From contig QFNF01000030.1 of the NCBI GenBank assembly GCA_003240755.1, forward strand, positions 1-39,957: a DNA stretch of 39,957 bases. Reading direction: 5' to 3'. The notes beneath the pieces were generated by a model. The model ran no database searches. It worked only from the letters and a program-made list of their open reading frames with translations, and was not told the origin of the DNA. Below are positions 8,980-17,674 of this stretch, one piece after another. Position numbers and translations under genes: made by a program. This DNA is from Sphingomonas hengshuiensis (GTDB lineage Bacteria > Pseudomonadota > Alphaproteobacteria > Sphingomonadales > Sphingomonadaceae). How positions within the stretch are numbered: the stretch's first letter is position 1; each line of letters begins with the position of its first letter.

Positions 8980-9115
8980 TCCGTCCCCCGTCGGAAGGTG
9001 GCTTGCCGCCGCCGCCGATCGGGTCCGGGGTGACGGCATGACGGGCATCCGCGCGCGTCCGACCTGCGCGTAACGATTCTTTGCCGCTCCGCGACAAATT
9101 GCGACAACTCGCGCA

Positions 9116-9143
9116 TTGCGTCGATCGACGCCGTGCGTATGAA
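9116..9143 (+). promoter_or_regulatory. Candidate promoter of the RND efflux operon
   Basis: TTGCGT (9116-9121) and TATGAA (9138-9143) are separated by 16 bases. The -10 sequence is the same as that proposed for the fuconate dehydratase gene. Transcription would begin near 9150, which would leave an approximately 75-base leader before the TTG start at 9226 and would exclude the upstream GTG/ATG codons at 9133 and 9139. Confidence 0.35.
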
Positions 9144-9151
9144 AAAGGTCA

Positions 9152-9229
9152 ATGAAACTTTCGAATGGGCCGGCGGTTACGCGTCGGCGCATTCGCGCCG
9201 CTTTTTCGTCGCAAAGGTTGCTTCCTTGA
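9152..9229 (+). CDS. Possible 25-codon leader peptide of the RND operon
   Basis: A short frame starts with ATG at 9152, preceded by AAAAAGG only three bases away, and ends with TGA at 9227-9229. The predicted peptide begins MKLSNGPAV, has an Arg-rich centre (TRRRIRAAF) and ends SSQRLLP. Its stop overlaps the TTG start proposed for the adaptor gene (TTGA), the same style of coupling seen elsewhere in this operon. The frame also crosses a terminator-like hairpin at 9185-9206. Leader peptides that stall ribosomes and control hairpins are known for some antibiotic-resistance genes. Here this is inference only; a frame this short can arise by chance. Confidence 0.25.
   Translation: MKLSNGPAVTRRRIRAAFSSQRLLP
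9185..9206 (+). terminator. Terminator-like hairpin inside the RND operon leader
   Basis: CGGCGC (9185-9190) and GCGCCG (9195-9200) form a perfect six-pair stem with an ATTC loop, followed by C and five T residues. This is one of the few hairpin-plus-T-tract structures I noticed in the window. It lies upstream of the adaptor gene's TTG start, inside the leader instead of after a gene, so it could act as an attenuator. Confidence 0.5.
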
Positions 9230-10437
9230 TCCGATCCGCGTCGTCGCGCGTCCGCCCGTTCCTGTTCGTCCCCGTCCTCATCGCGCTGTCGGCCTGTGGC
9301 GGGGGCGGTGCGGAAAAGGCGGGCGGGAACGGGCGTGGCAATCAGGGGCCGGCCGAGGTCGGCTTCGTCGTGGTCCGGCAGACCAGCGTGGCGCAGACCG
9401 CGGACCTCGCCGCGCGCGTCGTCGCGTTCCAGCAGTCGGAGGTCCGCCCGCAGGTCGCCGGACTGATCCGCCGTCGCTTCTTTACCGAGGGCGCGCTGGT
9501 TCGTGCCGGGCAGACGCTCTACGAAATCGATCCGCGCCTCTATCGCGCGCAGGCCAACGAAGCGACCGCCAACCTCAACAGCGCCCGCGCCAATGCCGAG
9601 GCGACACGCGTGCGCGCCGAACGCTTCCGCCCGCTGGCGGAAATCGAGGCGGTGAGCCGCCAGGACTATACCGACGCCGCCGCGCAGGCACGGCAGGCGG
9701 CGGCCGCCGTCGAACAGAGCCGCGCGCAGCTCGAAACCGCGCGCGTGAACCTGTCCTTCACCCGCGTCCCGGCGCCGATCACCGGGCGGATCGGGCGCAG
9801 CTATTTCACCGAAGGCGCGCTGGTCACGACCAACCAGGCCGATCCGCTCGCGGTGATCCAGCGGCTCGACCCGATCTTCGTCGATATCCAGCAATCGGCG
9901 GCAGACCTGCTGGCGTTGCGCCGCGAGCTGGCGAGCGGCGGCGTGGTCCCGGCCTCCGCCGCGGTGCGCCTGCGGCTGGAGGATGGCAGCGACTATGGCC
10001 AGACCGGCACCGTCCAGTTCGCCGAGGTGATGGTGAACGCGCAGACCGGCACGGTGACGCTGCGCGCCCGCTTCCCCAATCCGCAAGGGGTGCTGCTGCC
10101 CGGCATGTTCGTCCGTGCCCAGTTCGCGCAGGCGATCAACCGGCGCGCGATCCTCGTGCCGCAGCAGGCGGTGAAGCGCGATCCCAAGGGGCAGGCGACG
10201 GTGTTCATCGTCGGCCCGAACGACACCGCGGTGCAGAAGGTCGTGCAGGCCGACCGCACGCAGGGCGAATTCTGGGTCGTGACCGGCGGGATCGATCCGG
10301 GCGACCGGGTGATTACGCAGGGGACCGCCAACCTGCGCCCGAACGCGAAGATCAGGGCCGTGCCCGCCACCACCCCGCAGTCGATCCGGCCCCGGCCCGC
10401 CGATGACCAGCCGTCCGCGCCCGAAAAGGCGGGATAG
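9226..10437 (+). CDS. RND efflux periplasmic adaptor subunit (membrane fusion lipoprotein)
   Basis: The adaptor links the inner-membrane RND pump to the outer-membrane channel. From the TTG at 9226 the protein has 403 residues and a lipoprotein signal with lipobox LSAC (C24). It continues with the AcrA/MexA-type barrel-sandwich start (VRPQVAGLIRRRFFTEG), a coiled-coil hairpin about residues 90-170 rich in Ala/Arg/Glu, the returning lipoyl half (APITGRIGRSYFTEGALV), and beta-barrel and membrane-proximal domains. Upstream in-frame starts exist at 9133 (GTG) and 9139 (ATG) but add about 30 residues that are not signal-like. The sequence AAAGG lies before the TTG. Only three bases separate its stop from the pump gene. 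Confidence 0.93.
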   Translation: MIRSASSRVRPFLFVPVLIALSACGGGGAEKAGGNGRGNQGPAEVGFVVVRQTSVAQTADLAARVVAFQQSEVRPQVAGLIRRRFFTEGALVRAGQTLYEIDPRLYRAQANEATANLNSARANAEATRVRAERFRPLAEIEAVSRQDYTDAAAQARQAAAAVEQSRAQLETARVNLSFTRVPAPITGRIGRSYFTEGALVTTNQADPLAVIQRLDPIFVDIQQSAADLLALRRELASGGVVPASAAVRLRLEDGSDYGQTGTVQFAEVMVNAQTGTVTLRARFPNPQGVLLPGMFVRAQFAQAINRRAILVPQQAVKRDPKGQATVFIVGPNDTAVQKVVQADRTQGEFWVVTGGIDPGDRVITQGTANLRPNAKIRAVPATTPQSIRPRPADDQPSAPEKAG

Positions 10438-10440
10438 GCC

Positions 10441-13400
10441 ATGTCCCGCGTCTTTATCGATCGCCCGATCTTTGCATGGGTGATCGCGATCATCGTGATG
10501 CTGGGGGGGCTGGGGGCGATCCTGTCGCTGCCCATCGCGCAATATCCCGACGTCGCCCCACCCCAGGTGAATATCCGCGCCACCTATCCCGGCGCCAATG
10601 CCGAGACGATCCAGAATTCGGTGACGCAGATCATCGAACAGCAGCTTACCGGCATCGACGGCCTGCTCTATTTCAGCTCGCAAAGCTCGTCGCGTGGGCA
10701 GGTGACGATCAGCGCGACCTTCGACAAGGGCATCGACCCCGACATCGCGCAGGTGCAGGTCCAGAACCAGGTGCAGCAGGCGCTCAGCCGACTGCCGCAG
10801 CAGGTGCAGCAGCAGGGCATCCGCGTCACCAAGTCGAACCCCGACTTCCTGATGATCGTCGGCATCTTCGACGAAACCGACCAGCGCACCAATGGCGACG
10901 TGTCGGATTTCATGGAGGCGAGCCTCGTCGAGCCGCTGGCACGGATCAACGGCGTCGGCGAAACCAATGTGTTCGGATCGCAATATGCGATGCGTATCTG
11001 GCTCGACCCTGCGCGCCTTGCGTCGTTCTCGCTGATGCCAGGCGATGTCATCACCGCGATCCAGAACCAGAATACCGAAGTCGCCGCGGGCGAGCTGGGC
11101 GGGCAGCCGAACGGCCCCGGACAGCAGTTGAACGCCACCGTCACCGCCCAGTCGCGGCTGCAGACCCCGGCGCAGTTCAGGGCGATCATCCTGAAAACGC
11201 TGCCCGACGGTTCGACCGTGCGCCTGTCCGACGTGGCGCGGGTGGAACTGGGGCAGGAAAATTACGCGGCGTTGAGCCGGGTGAACGCGCATCCGGGCGC
11301 CGGCCTTGCCATCAGCCTTGCCCCGGGTGCCGATGCGCTCAAGACGGCGGAACTGGTAAAGGCCGAGGTCGAGCGGCAATCGGCGAAATTCCCCGCCGGC
11401 CTGACCTATGCCTATGCCAACGACACGACCGCCTTCATCAAGCTGTCGATCGAGGAAGTGGTCAAGACGCTGGTCGAGGCGGTGATCCTCGTCATCATCG
11501 TCATGTTCGTGTTCCTGCAAAGCTGGCGCGCGACGCTGATCCCGACGATCGCGGTCCCGGTGGTGCTGCTCGGCACGTTCGGCGTATTCTATATCGCCGG
11601 CTTCTCGATCAATACGCTGACGCTGTTCGGCCTCGTCCTCGCCATCGGCCTGCTGGTCGACGACGCGATCGTCGTCGTCGAGAATGTCGAGCGGCTGATG
11701 GAGGAAAACCCCGACATGTCGCCGCGCGAGGCGACGATCCGGTCGATGCAGGAGATCCAGGTCGCGCTGGTCGCGATCGGCATCGTCCTGTCGGCGGTGT
11801 TCCTGCCGATGGCGTTCTTCGGCGGATCGACCGGGGTGATCTATCGCCAGTTTTCCGTGACGATGGTCGCGGCGATGCTGTTGTCGACGGCGGTCGCGCT
11901 GATCCTGTCGCCCGCGCTCACCGCGACGCTGCTGAAGCAGAAGAAGCGCGGGCAGGATGGCAGCCTCGAAGGCGGCTGGCTGGAGCGCAGACTGCCCCGC
12001 GTCGCCCATGTCGGCGAACGGATGCGGAACGGGTTCAATCGCAATTTCGACAAGGGCATCGACCGGTACGAACGCGGCGTCGTCCATGTCATCGATCGCA
12101 AATGGCTGTATCTGCTGCTCTATGCCGCGGTGCTGGCGATCCTCGCGCTGCTGTTCTTCCGCCTGCCGACCTCGTTCCTGCCGACCGAGGATCAGGGCGC
12201 GGCATCGATCCGGTTCCAGTTGCCCGCCGGATCGACCCGCGGTCGCACCGAAGAGGTGCAGCGCGCGGTGGAGAAATATTTCCTGACCTATGAAAAGGAC
12301 AATGTCCGCACGCTGCTGGCCGTCGCGGGCGGCGGCGGCGGCGCGTCGGGACAGAATACGGGGCAGGGGTTCATCAACTTCACCGACTGGTCGCAGCGCC
12401 CCGGCAGGGACAACAGCGCCGACGCGATCGTCGGTCGCGCGTCGGCCGCCTTTCGCGGTTTCCGCGATGCGCAGGTCTTCGCCATCCTGCCGCCGGCCGT
12501 GCGCGGGCTGGGCCAGGCGAACGGCTTCACCATGCAGCTCCAGAACGCCAGCGGCATGAGCACCGCGCAGTTCGCCGAGGCCCGCGACAGGCTGCTCGCC
12601 GCCGCCGCCGCCGATCCGATGCTGACCGGCGTCCGCCTGTCCGAACTGCCCGATATCGCGACGCTGAACGTCGATATCGACCAGCAACGCCTCTCGACGC
12701 TGGGGCTGACGCAGGGCGACGTCAACAACACCCTGTCGACCGCATGGGGCGGGCGCTACGTCAACGACTTTATCGACCGCGGCCGGGTGAAGCGCGTGTT
12801 CGTGCAGGGCGACGCCCCCTATCGCAGCGAACCGGGCGACCTGTCGCAATGGTTCGTGCGGGGCTCGAACGGGCAGATGGTGCCCTTCTCGTCCTTCTCG
12901 CGCACCGGCTGGACCGTCGCGCCGACCACCCTGTCGCGCTTCCAGGGCCTGCCCTCGTTCGAATTCCAGGGGCAGGCGGCCTCGGGCGTCAGTTCGGGCG
13001 AGGCGATGGAGCGGATCGCCGAACTGGCCGGACAGATTCCGGGCACCAGCGTCGCATGGTCGGGGCTGTCGTTTCAGGAACGGCTGTCGTCGGGACAGGC
13101 GCCGCTGCTCTACGGCCTGTCGATCCTCGTCGTGTTCCTGTGCCTTGCCGCGCTGTACGAAAGCTGGTCGATCCCGATCGCGGTGCTGCTGGTCATTCCG
13201 CTCGGCCTGATCGGCGCGATCGCGTTCGTGACGCTCAGGGGGCTGGAGAACGACGTCTATCTCCAGATCGGCCTGCTCACCACCATGGGCCTCGCCGCCA
13301 AGAACGCGATCCTGATGATCGAATTCGCCGAACAGGCGGAAAGGAAGGGGGCGCGCGTCATCGATGCCGCGCTGGAGGCGGCGCGTATCCGCCTCCGCCC

Positions 13401-13632
13401 GATCCTGATGACCTCGCTCGCCTTCATCTTCGGCGTGCTGCCGCTCGCCATCTCGACCGGGGCGGGCGCCAACAGCCGCATCGCGATCGGCACCGCCGTC
13501 ATCGGCGGCATGTTCACCGCGACGGTGCTGGCGATCTTCTACATCCCGCTGTTCTTCGTGCTGGTCCGCCGCGGCGTGCGCGACGGCATGGCGAAGCTGC
13601 GCCATCATGCACCGACGGAGGCCGAGGCATGA
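10441..13632 (+). CDS. RND multidrug efflux transporter, inner-membrane permease (AcrB/MexB type)
   Basis: A protein of 1063 residues, the standard length for the hydrophobe/amphiphile (HAE1) RND family. It starts with FIDRPIFAWVIAIIVML in the first membrane helix, has the large porter and docking loops, and carries the proton-relay pair D407-D408 in helix 4 (GLLVDDAIVVVENVERLM). The second half repeats the layout, with RPILMTSLAFIFGVLPLA near the end. The partner lysine region (LTTMGLAAKNAILMIEFAEQ) is also present. It trimerises and exports drugs, dyes or solvents using the proton gradient; the substrate range cannot be read from sequence. The stop overlaps the start of the channel gene (ATGA). 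Confidence 0.97.
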   Translation: MSRVFIDRPIFAWVIAIIVMLGGLGAILSLPIAQYPDVAPPQVNIRATYPGANAETIQNSVTQIIEQQLTGIDGLLYFSSQSSSRGQVTISATFDKGIDPDIAQVQVQNQVQQALSRLPQQVQQQGIRVTKSNPDFLMIVGIFDETDQRTNGDVSDFMEASLVEPLARINGVGETNVFGSQYAMRIWLDPARLASFSLMPGDVITAIQNQNTEVAAGELGGQPNGPGQQLNATVTAQSRLQTPAQFRAIILKTLPDGSTVRLSDVARVELGQENYAALSRVNAHPGAGLAISLAPGADALKTAELVKAEVERQSAKFPAGLTYAYANDTTAFIKLSIEEVVKTLVEAVILVIIVMFVFLQSWRATLIPTIAVPVVLLGTFGVFYIAGFSINTLTLFGLVLAIGLLVDDAIVVVENVERLMEENPDMSPREATIRSMQEIQVALVAIGIVLSAVFLPMAFFGGSTGVIYRQFSVTMVAAMLLSTAVALILSPALTATLLKQKKRGQDGSLEGGWLERRLPRVAHVGERMRNGFNRNFDKGIDRYERGVVHVIDRKWLYLLLYAAVLAILALLFFRLPTSFLPTEDQGAASIRFQLPAGSTRGRTEEVQRAVEKYFLTYEKDNVRTLLAVAGGGGGASGQNTGQGFINFTDWSQRPGRDNSADAIVGRASAAFRGFRDAQVFAILPPAVRGLGQANGFTMQLQNASGMSTAQFAEARDRLLAAAAADPMLTGVRLSELPDIATLNVDIDQQRLSTLGLTQGDVNNTLSTAWGGRYVNDFIDRGRVKRVFVQGDAPYRSEPGDLSQWFVRGSNGQMVPFSSFSRTGWTVAPTTLSRFQGLPSFEFQGQAASGVSSGEAMERIAELAGQIPGTSVAWSGLSFQERLSSGQAPLLYGLSILVVFLCLAALYESWSIPIAVLLVIPLGLIGAIAFVTLRGLENDVYLQIGLLTTMGLAAKNAILMIEFAEQAERKGARVIDAALEAARIRLRPILMTSLAFIFGVLPLAISTGAGANSRIAIGTAVIGGMFTATVLAIFYIPLFFVLVRRGVRDGMAKLRHHAPTEAEA

Positions 13633-15164
13633 GGCGCTCCGTACTTCCGCTGGCGGCGGCGTTGCTGGCCGGCTGTTCGATGACGCCGGCCTATGAACGC
13701 CCGACCGCGGTGGTGCCGTCGTCCTGGCCGGTCGGCGACGCCTATCTGCGCCAGAGCGAGGCGAGCCTGCCCGCGCTGACGTTCGAACAGGTGTTCACCG
13801 CGCCGGGGCTGCGCACGCTGGTCGGACAGGCGCTGGTCAACAACCGCGATCTGCGCATCGCGGCGGCCAATATCCGGGCGGCCCGCGCACAATATCGCAT
13901 CCAGCGCGCCGACCTGTTGCCGCAGGTCGATGCGTCGGGACGCTACAGCTATCGCGGCACCGGCGACGGGGCATCGACCATCGCCGTGCCCGGCGCCGGG
14001 GCGGGCGGCACGGGCACCGGCACCGGAACCGGCACGGGCGGGACCGGGGGCACGGGCGGCACGATCGTCACCAGCGGCCGCTCGCCCAGCAGCTTCTCGC
14101 TCGACCTGGGTGCCACCGCCTTCGAACTCGACCTGTTCGGCCGCATCCGCTCGCTGACCGAGGCCGAGCAGAACCGCTATTTCGCGACCGAGGCCGGCGC
14201 CCGCGCCACCCGCCTGACGCTGGTCGGCGACATTGCGGAGGCATGGGCGACCTATGGCGCCGACCGCAGCCTGATGACCGTCGCCGAGGCGACCGCCGCC
14301 AGCGCGCGGCGCAGCGTCACGCTGACCCGCGCCCGGCTGCAGGGCGGCATCGCCCCGCGGACCGACCTGCGGCAGGCCGAACAGATTCTCGCAACGGCCG
14401 AAAGCGATCTCGCCGAACAGCGCACCCGGCTGGCGCAGGATATCAACGCGCTGCAACTGCTGGTCGGTGCGCCGGTCGATCCGGCGCTGCTGCCCGGTTC
14501 GATCGACGTCGCGCTGCCGACCATCGCCAACCTGCCGGCAGGGATCGATTCGGGCATATTGCTGCGCCGCCCCGACGTGGTGCAGGCCGAATATGAACTG
14601 CTGGCGGCCAATGCCGATATCGGCGCGGCGCGCGCGGCACTGTTTCCGCGGCTGTCGCTGACCGGGCTGGTCGGCTTCGCCAGCGACGCGCTGCGCACCC
14701 TCTTCACCGGCGGCGCGTTCAGCTATTCGGCGGCGCCGTCGCTCAGCTACCCGATCTTCCGCGCCGGCGCGGGCCGGGCCGGGGTCGAATTCAGCCGTGC
14801 CCGGCGCGACGCGCTGCTCGCCACCTATGAACGCACGATCCAGTCGGCGTTCCGCGAAGTGGCCGACGCCCTGGCGCGACAGGGCACGATCGCCGAACAG
14901 ACCCGCGCCGAACAGGCCAATCTGGTCGCCGCGCAGGATACGTTCCGCCTGACCGAAGCGCGCTATCGCGGCGGCATCGACACCTTCCTCACCAGCCTCG
15001 ACGCGCAGCGATCCTATTACGGCGCGCAGCAGCGGCTGGTCGCGACGCAACTGGTCGCAGCGACCAACCGCGTGACGCTGTACCGCACCCTCGGCGGCGA
15101 TTCGCTGCTGGAGGCAGGGCCGAACGGCCCGGTGCCGGTGACGGACACCGCGCCCGCGCCCTGA
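13629..15164 (+). CDS. Outer-membrane efflux channel lipoprotein (OprM/NodT family)
   Basis: A 511-residue TolC-type channel that completes the pump. The lipobox LLAGC (C16) predicts an acylated N-terminus. Two repeats of the outer-membrane efflux protein fold are visible, with family sequences FELDLFGRIRSLTEAEQNRYFATE (first part FELDLFGRIRSLTEAE), LLRRPDVVQAEYEL and LTEARYRGGIDTFLTSLDAQR. Between the first two helical segments, about residues 121-147, is a low-complexity Gly/Thr stretch (genomic about 13993-14070) where homologues usually have a short surface-exposed turn. The ATG overlaps the pump stop codon, implying translational coupling. The gene faces a convergent neighbour across a large hairpin. 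Confidence 0.95.
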   Translation: MRRSVLPLAAALLAGCSMTPAYERPTAVVPSSWPVGDAYLRQSEASLPALTFEQVFTAPGLRTLVGQALVNNRDLRIAAANIRAARAQYRIQRADLLPQVDASGRYSYRGTGDGASTIAVPGAGAGGTGTGTGTGTGGTGGTGGTIVTSGRSPSSFSLDLGATAFELDLFGRIRSLTEAEQNRYFATEAGARATRLTLVGDIAEAWATYGADRSLMTVAEATAASARRSVTLTRARLQGGIAPRTDLRQAEQILATAESDLAEQRTRLAQDINALQLLVGAPVDPALLPGSIDVALPTIANLPAGIDSGILLRRPDVVQAEYELLAANADIGAARAALFPRLSLTGLVGFASDALRTLFTGGAFSYSAAPSLSYPIFRAGAGRAGVEFSRARRDALLATYERTIQSAFREVADALARQGTIAEQTRAEQANLVAAQDTFRLTEARYRGGIDTFLTSLDAQRSYYGAQQRLVATQLVAATNRVTLYRTLGGDSLLEAGPNGPVPVTDTAPAP

Positions 15165-15194
15165 CCGGCCGCGCCGGAACGGGGAGGGCGCGGG
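15153..15194. terminator. Nested hairpin between convergent genes
   Basis: A perfect ten-pair stem (15153-15162 with 15185-15194) encloses a second hairpin (CCGGC-CGC-GCCGG, 15165-15177). It spans the stop codon of the channel gene and ends before the stop of the convergent membrane protein. There is no T tract, so it is at best a bidirectional structure that slows polymerase or protects transcript ends. Confidence 0.4.
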
Positions 15195-15200
15195 ACCGGG

Positions 15201-15647
15201 TCAGGCCACCGCCTGCCAGCCCCCCGCCGGGTCGTCATCATTCGCCGCCTTGCGCGCCACCCGCACCCGCCGCACCCGTCGGCGGCGCGACCGGGGCAGC
15301 ACCCGGGCGACCCACAGTTTCAGCGACGTTCCCCGCACCGCGCCCACCAGCGCGACCGCCGCCAGCAGCGCGTCGAGATACGCCGCGATATCGATCGCCA
15401 CCAGCACCCCGACCAGTTCGGGCGCGCCCAGCGCAGAGACGACAATCATGTCGCCGCCCATCCAGACCACCGTTCCCGCTGCCGCCGACAGGATCGCGAA
15501 CAGCAACCAATGCCCCGGGGTCAGCGCCGCCAGCCCGCGCGCCATCGGCACCACCAGCACCGCGGCGATCGCCCGCGCGACCGGCAGGTCGGGCCAGAAT
15601 CGCAGGATGACGATACAGGCGACGAAGGTTGCGGCGACGATCGGCAT
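15201..15647 (-). CDS. Small integral membrane protein of unknown function
   Basis: A protein of 148 residues. I do not recognise a family. About four hydrophobic segments are visible at roughly 1-35, 45-70, 75-95 and 95-110. A strongly basic tail follows (RSRRRRVRRVRVARKAA), likely cytoplasmic by the positive-inside rule. AAGGGGA lies just before the ATG. It is transcribed after the lipoprotein gene upstream, with a gap of about 49 bases, so the two may share a transcript. Confidence 0.7.
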   Translation of the reverse strand: MPIVAATFVACIVILRFWPDLPVARAIAAVLVVPMARGLAALTPGHWLLFAILSAAAGTVVWMGGDMIVVSALGAPELVGVLVAIDIAAYLDALLAAVALVGAVRGTSLKLWVARVLPRSRRRRVRRVRVARKAANDDDPAGGWQAVA

Positions 15648-15696
15648 ATGTTCCCCTTGCGAAACGACATGGGGACCGGGTCGGCGGCTGTAAAGA

Positions 15697-16413
15697 TCAG
15701 CCGCCGTCGACGATCAGGTCGACCGACGTGCCGCGTCCCTCGGGCGACAGGAACACGGCATAGGCGGCATTGCCGCGGGTCCCGCCCAGCACATGCTGCT
15801 CCCCCTCGGCCTGATGCTCCGCCGAATAGCCGCCCTTGCGCGCGCGGGTGTAATACCAGTCGACCATGCGGTCGACCGGCTGGGCGATGGTGAAGCTGAC
15901 CACCCGCATCCGGCAGCCATCGGCATCGGTTCCCGCCGCTTCGGACAGCCGCGCGTCGGGATGCAGCGCGAAGGCGGCGGGCAGGCGGTTGGCCCATGCC
16001 GCGCCATAGCCGACCCTGGCCGCGCACTGCCGGTTGCCGGCTTTCTGCACCGCCGCCAGCTCGCCCAGCGTCAACGCCTCGCGCCCGCCCTTGCACGACG
16101 GGCACGGCCCGGGCCTGGGTGCCGATTGCAACGATTCCCCCCGGGCAGCGCCGCCCGACGCCACGTTCGCCGCCGGGGCGGCGGCGCTGTACGGCCGGTC
16201 GGGCGGGCGGACCGCGCCGTTGCCCGATTGCCCGGTCAGGCCGGGGTCGACCATGATCTGGTCCTGCAACGCCGCCGTCACCGCCGGATCGCCGGCATTG
16301 CCGCGCAGCAGTTCGGCATCCAGCGTATCGAGATTGTTGGCAGGCGGCGTACCCTGCTGGTTGCAGGCACCGAGCAGCGCCAGCGGCATCACGATCGAAA
16401 GGGCACGAATCAT
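15697..16413 (-). CDS. Hypothetical lipoprotein
   Basis: A protein of 238 residues with a lipoprotein signal peptide and lipobox LGAC (C17). A Pro/Ala/Gly-rich linker to about residue 100 includes a CPSC pair, followed by a folded C-terminal domain with two further cysteines (RQCAARV and DGCRMRV) that could form a disulfide. No known domain is recognised. The C-terminal part (VVSFTIAQPVDRMVDWYYTRA) looks like a compact alpha/beta fold. By its sorting signal it should sit in the periplasm or outer membrane. It is divergent from a small membrane protein gene on the plus strand. Confidence 0.75.
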   Translation of the reverse strand: MIRALSIVMPLALLGACNQQGTPPANNLDTLDAELLRGNAGDPAVTAALQDQIMVDPGLTGQSGNGAVRPPDRPYSAAAPAANVASGGAARGESLQSAPRPGPCPSCKGGREALTLGELAAVQKAGNRQCAARVGYGAAWANRLPAAFALHPDARLSEAAGTDADGCRMRVVSFTIAQPVDRMVDWYYTRARKGGYSAEHQAEGEQHVLGGTRGNAAYAVFLSPEGRGTSVDLIVDGG

Positions 16414-16537
16414 CGGCGACGCACTCCGCGGATTAGGGGCCGCGCGACGCTAGGTCCTCGCGGTTAAGAAACCATCGTATCGTAAAAACGCGCATCCGCC
16501 ATTGCCGTCCCGGCCTTCCGGGGCCATGTCCTGTCCC

Positions 16538-16759
16538 ATGTTGAACATCGTCTCGATCGTCATCGGCCTTTTCGCGCTGGTGATCGCCATCCCCGCGCTG
16601 ATCCCCGTCGTCTCGCTGATGAACTGGGTCGCGTTCCCGATCGCGCTGGTCGGGTTCGTCGTCGGGTTGCTGTCATCGAAGAACAGCGGGCGCAACCTGA
16701 ACCTCGTGATCCTCATCGTCGCCGGCCTGCGCCTCTTCCTGACCGGCGGCCTGATCTGA
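16538..16759 (+). CDS. Small two-helix membrane protein
   Basis: A protein of 73 residues with one long or two adjacent hydrophobic segments in the first half (VSIVIGLFALVIAIPALIPVV), another around FPIALVGFVVGLL, and a last one near the C-terminus (LVILIVAGLRLFL). No family is recognised. An alternative ATG lies at 16526; the chosen one starts just before the first hydrophobic segment. The downstream RarD-like gene starts four bases after the stop, so the two are probably cotranscribed. Confidence 0.65.
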   Translation: MLNIVSIVIGLFALVIAIPALIPVVSLMNWVAFPIALVGFVVGLLSSKNSGRNLNLVILIVAGLRLFLTGGLI

Positions 16760-16763
16760 ACCG

Positions 16764-17666
16764 GTGAGCGAGGGGGCGGACCGGCAGGGGCTGGCGTTCG
16801 GCGTCGGCGCCTATGTGCTGTGGGGGCTGCTGCCCCTGTATTTCCGGCTGCTGGGGCCGATCGACGCGGGGGAGATCGTCGCGCAGCGCGTGCTGTGGTC
16901 GGCGCTGCTGGTGGCGGGCATCGTCATCGCCGCGCGGCGGGGGCGGGCGTTGCGCGCCGCCTTTGCCGACCGGCGCGCGCTCGCCAACCTGATCGCCAGT
17001 GCCGCGTGCATCGCGATCAACTGGCTGGTCTATGTCTGGGCGGTGCTGCACGGACAGGTGCTCGCCGCCAGCCTCGCCTATTTCCTCAACCCGCTGCTCA
17101 ACGTCCTGCTCGGCGTCGTGCTGCTGGGCGAACGGATGAACCGGACGCAGGGGGTGGCGGTGGCGCTGGCCGGTGCGGGCGTCGCGCTGTTCGCGTTCGG
17201 ATCGTCATGGGTCGCGCTGGGCATCAGCCTCAGCCTCGCGGTCAGCTTCGCGCTCTACGGCCTGATCCGCAAGACGGTGTCGGTCGGCGCGCTGGAGGGG
17301 CTGATGGTCGAAACCACGCTGCTGGCGCCCCTTGCGCTGGGCTATCTGCTCTGGCTGGGCGCGGGCGAGCCGCTCGCGTTCGAACAGGGGCCGGGCATGG
17401 CGGGGCTGCTGGTGCTTGCCGGTGCCGTGACCACCGCGCCGCTGCTGCTGTTCTCCGCCGCGGCGCGCCGCCTGCGGCTGGCGACGATGGGGATGCTCCA
17501 GTTCCTTGCGCCCTCGCTGCAGTTCCTGCTCGCGATTCTGGTGTTCGGCGAACACCTGACCCCGGCGCGGCTGGGCTGTTTCGCGCTGATCTGGGCGGGC
17601 CTCGCCGTCTATGTCCTTGGCGGGCGCCGGCCGGGGCGGCGCGAGGCCACCCCGACCCGGGTGTGA
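16764..17666 (+). CDS. rarD: EamA/DMT-family transporter, RarD-like permease
   Basis: A protein of 300 residues with about ten predicted membrane helices arranged as two repeats of the EamA fold. The N-terminal sequence GLAFGVGAYVLWGLLPLYFRLLG and the following VAQRVLWS are typical of RarD proteins (first part GLAFGVGAYVLWGLLPL). Members are drug/metabolite transporters; RarD itself is named for a chloramphenicol-sensitive phenotype, but the substrate is not firmly known. The start is GTG at 16764, four bases after the small membrane protein gene. It ends only eight bases from the stop of the convergent glycine-zipper gene. Confidence 0.9.
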   Translation: MSEGADRQGLAFGVGAYVLWGLLPLYFRLLGPIDAGEIVAQRVLWSALLVAGIVIAARRGRALRAAFADRRALANLIASAACIAINWLVYVWAVLHGQVLAASLAYFLNPLLNVLLGVVLLGERMNRTQGVAVALAGAGVALFAFGSSWVALGISLSLAVSFALYGLIRKTVSVGALEGLMVETTLLAPLALGYLLWLGAGEPLAFEQGPGMAGLLVLAGAVTTAPLLLFSAAARRLRLATMGMLQFLAPSLQFLLAILVFGEHLTPARLGCFALIWAGLAVYVLGGRRPGRREATPTRV

Positions 17667-17674
17667 TCGGCCGC

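Noticed and set aside
8086..13608. A very long open frame on the minus strand opposite the fuconate dehydratase and RND genes
   Set aside because: It is antisense to well-identified genes, its predicted protein is Arg/His/Asp-rich without domains, and such frames arise in GC-rich DNA from codon bias on the other strand.
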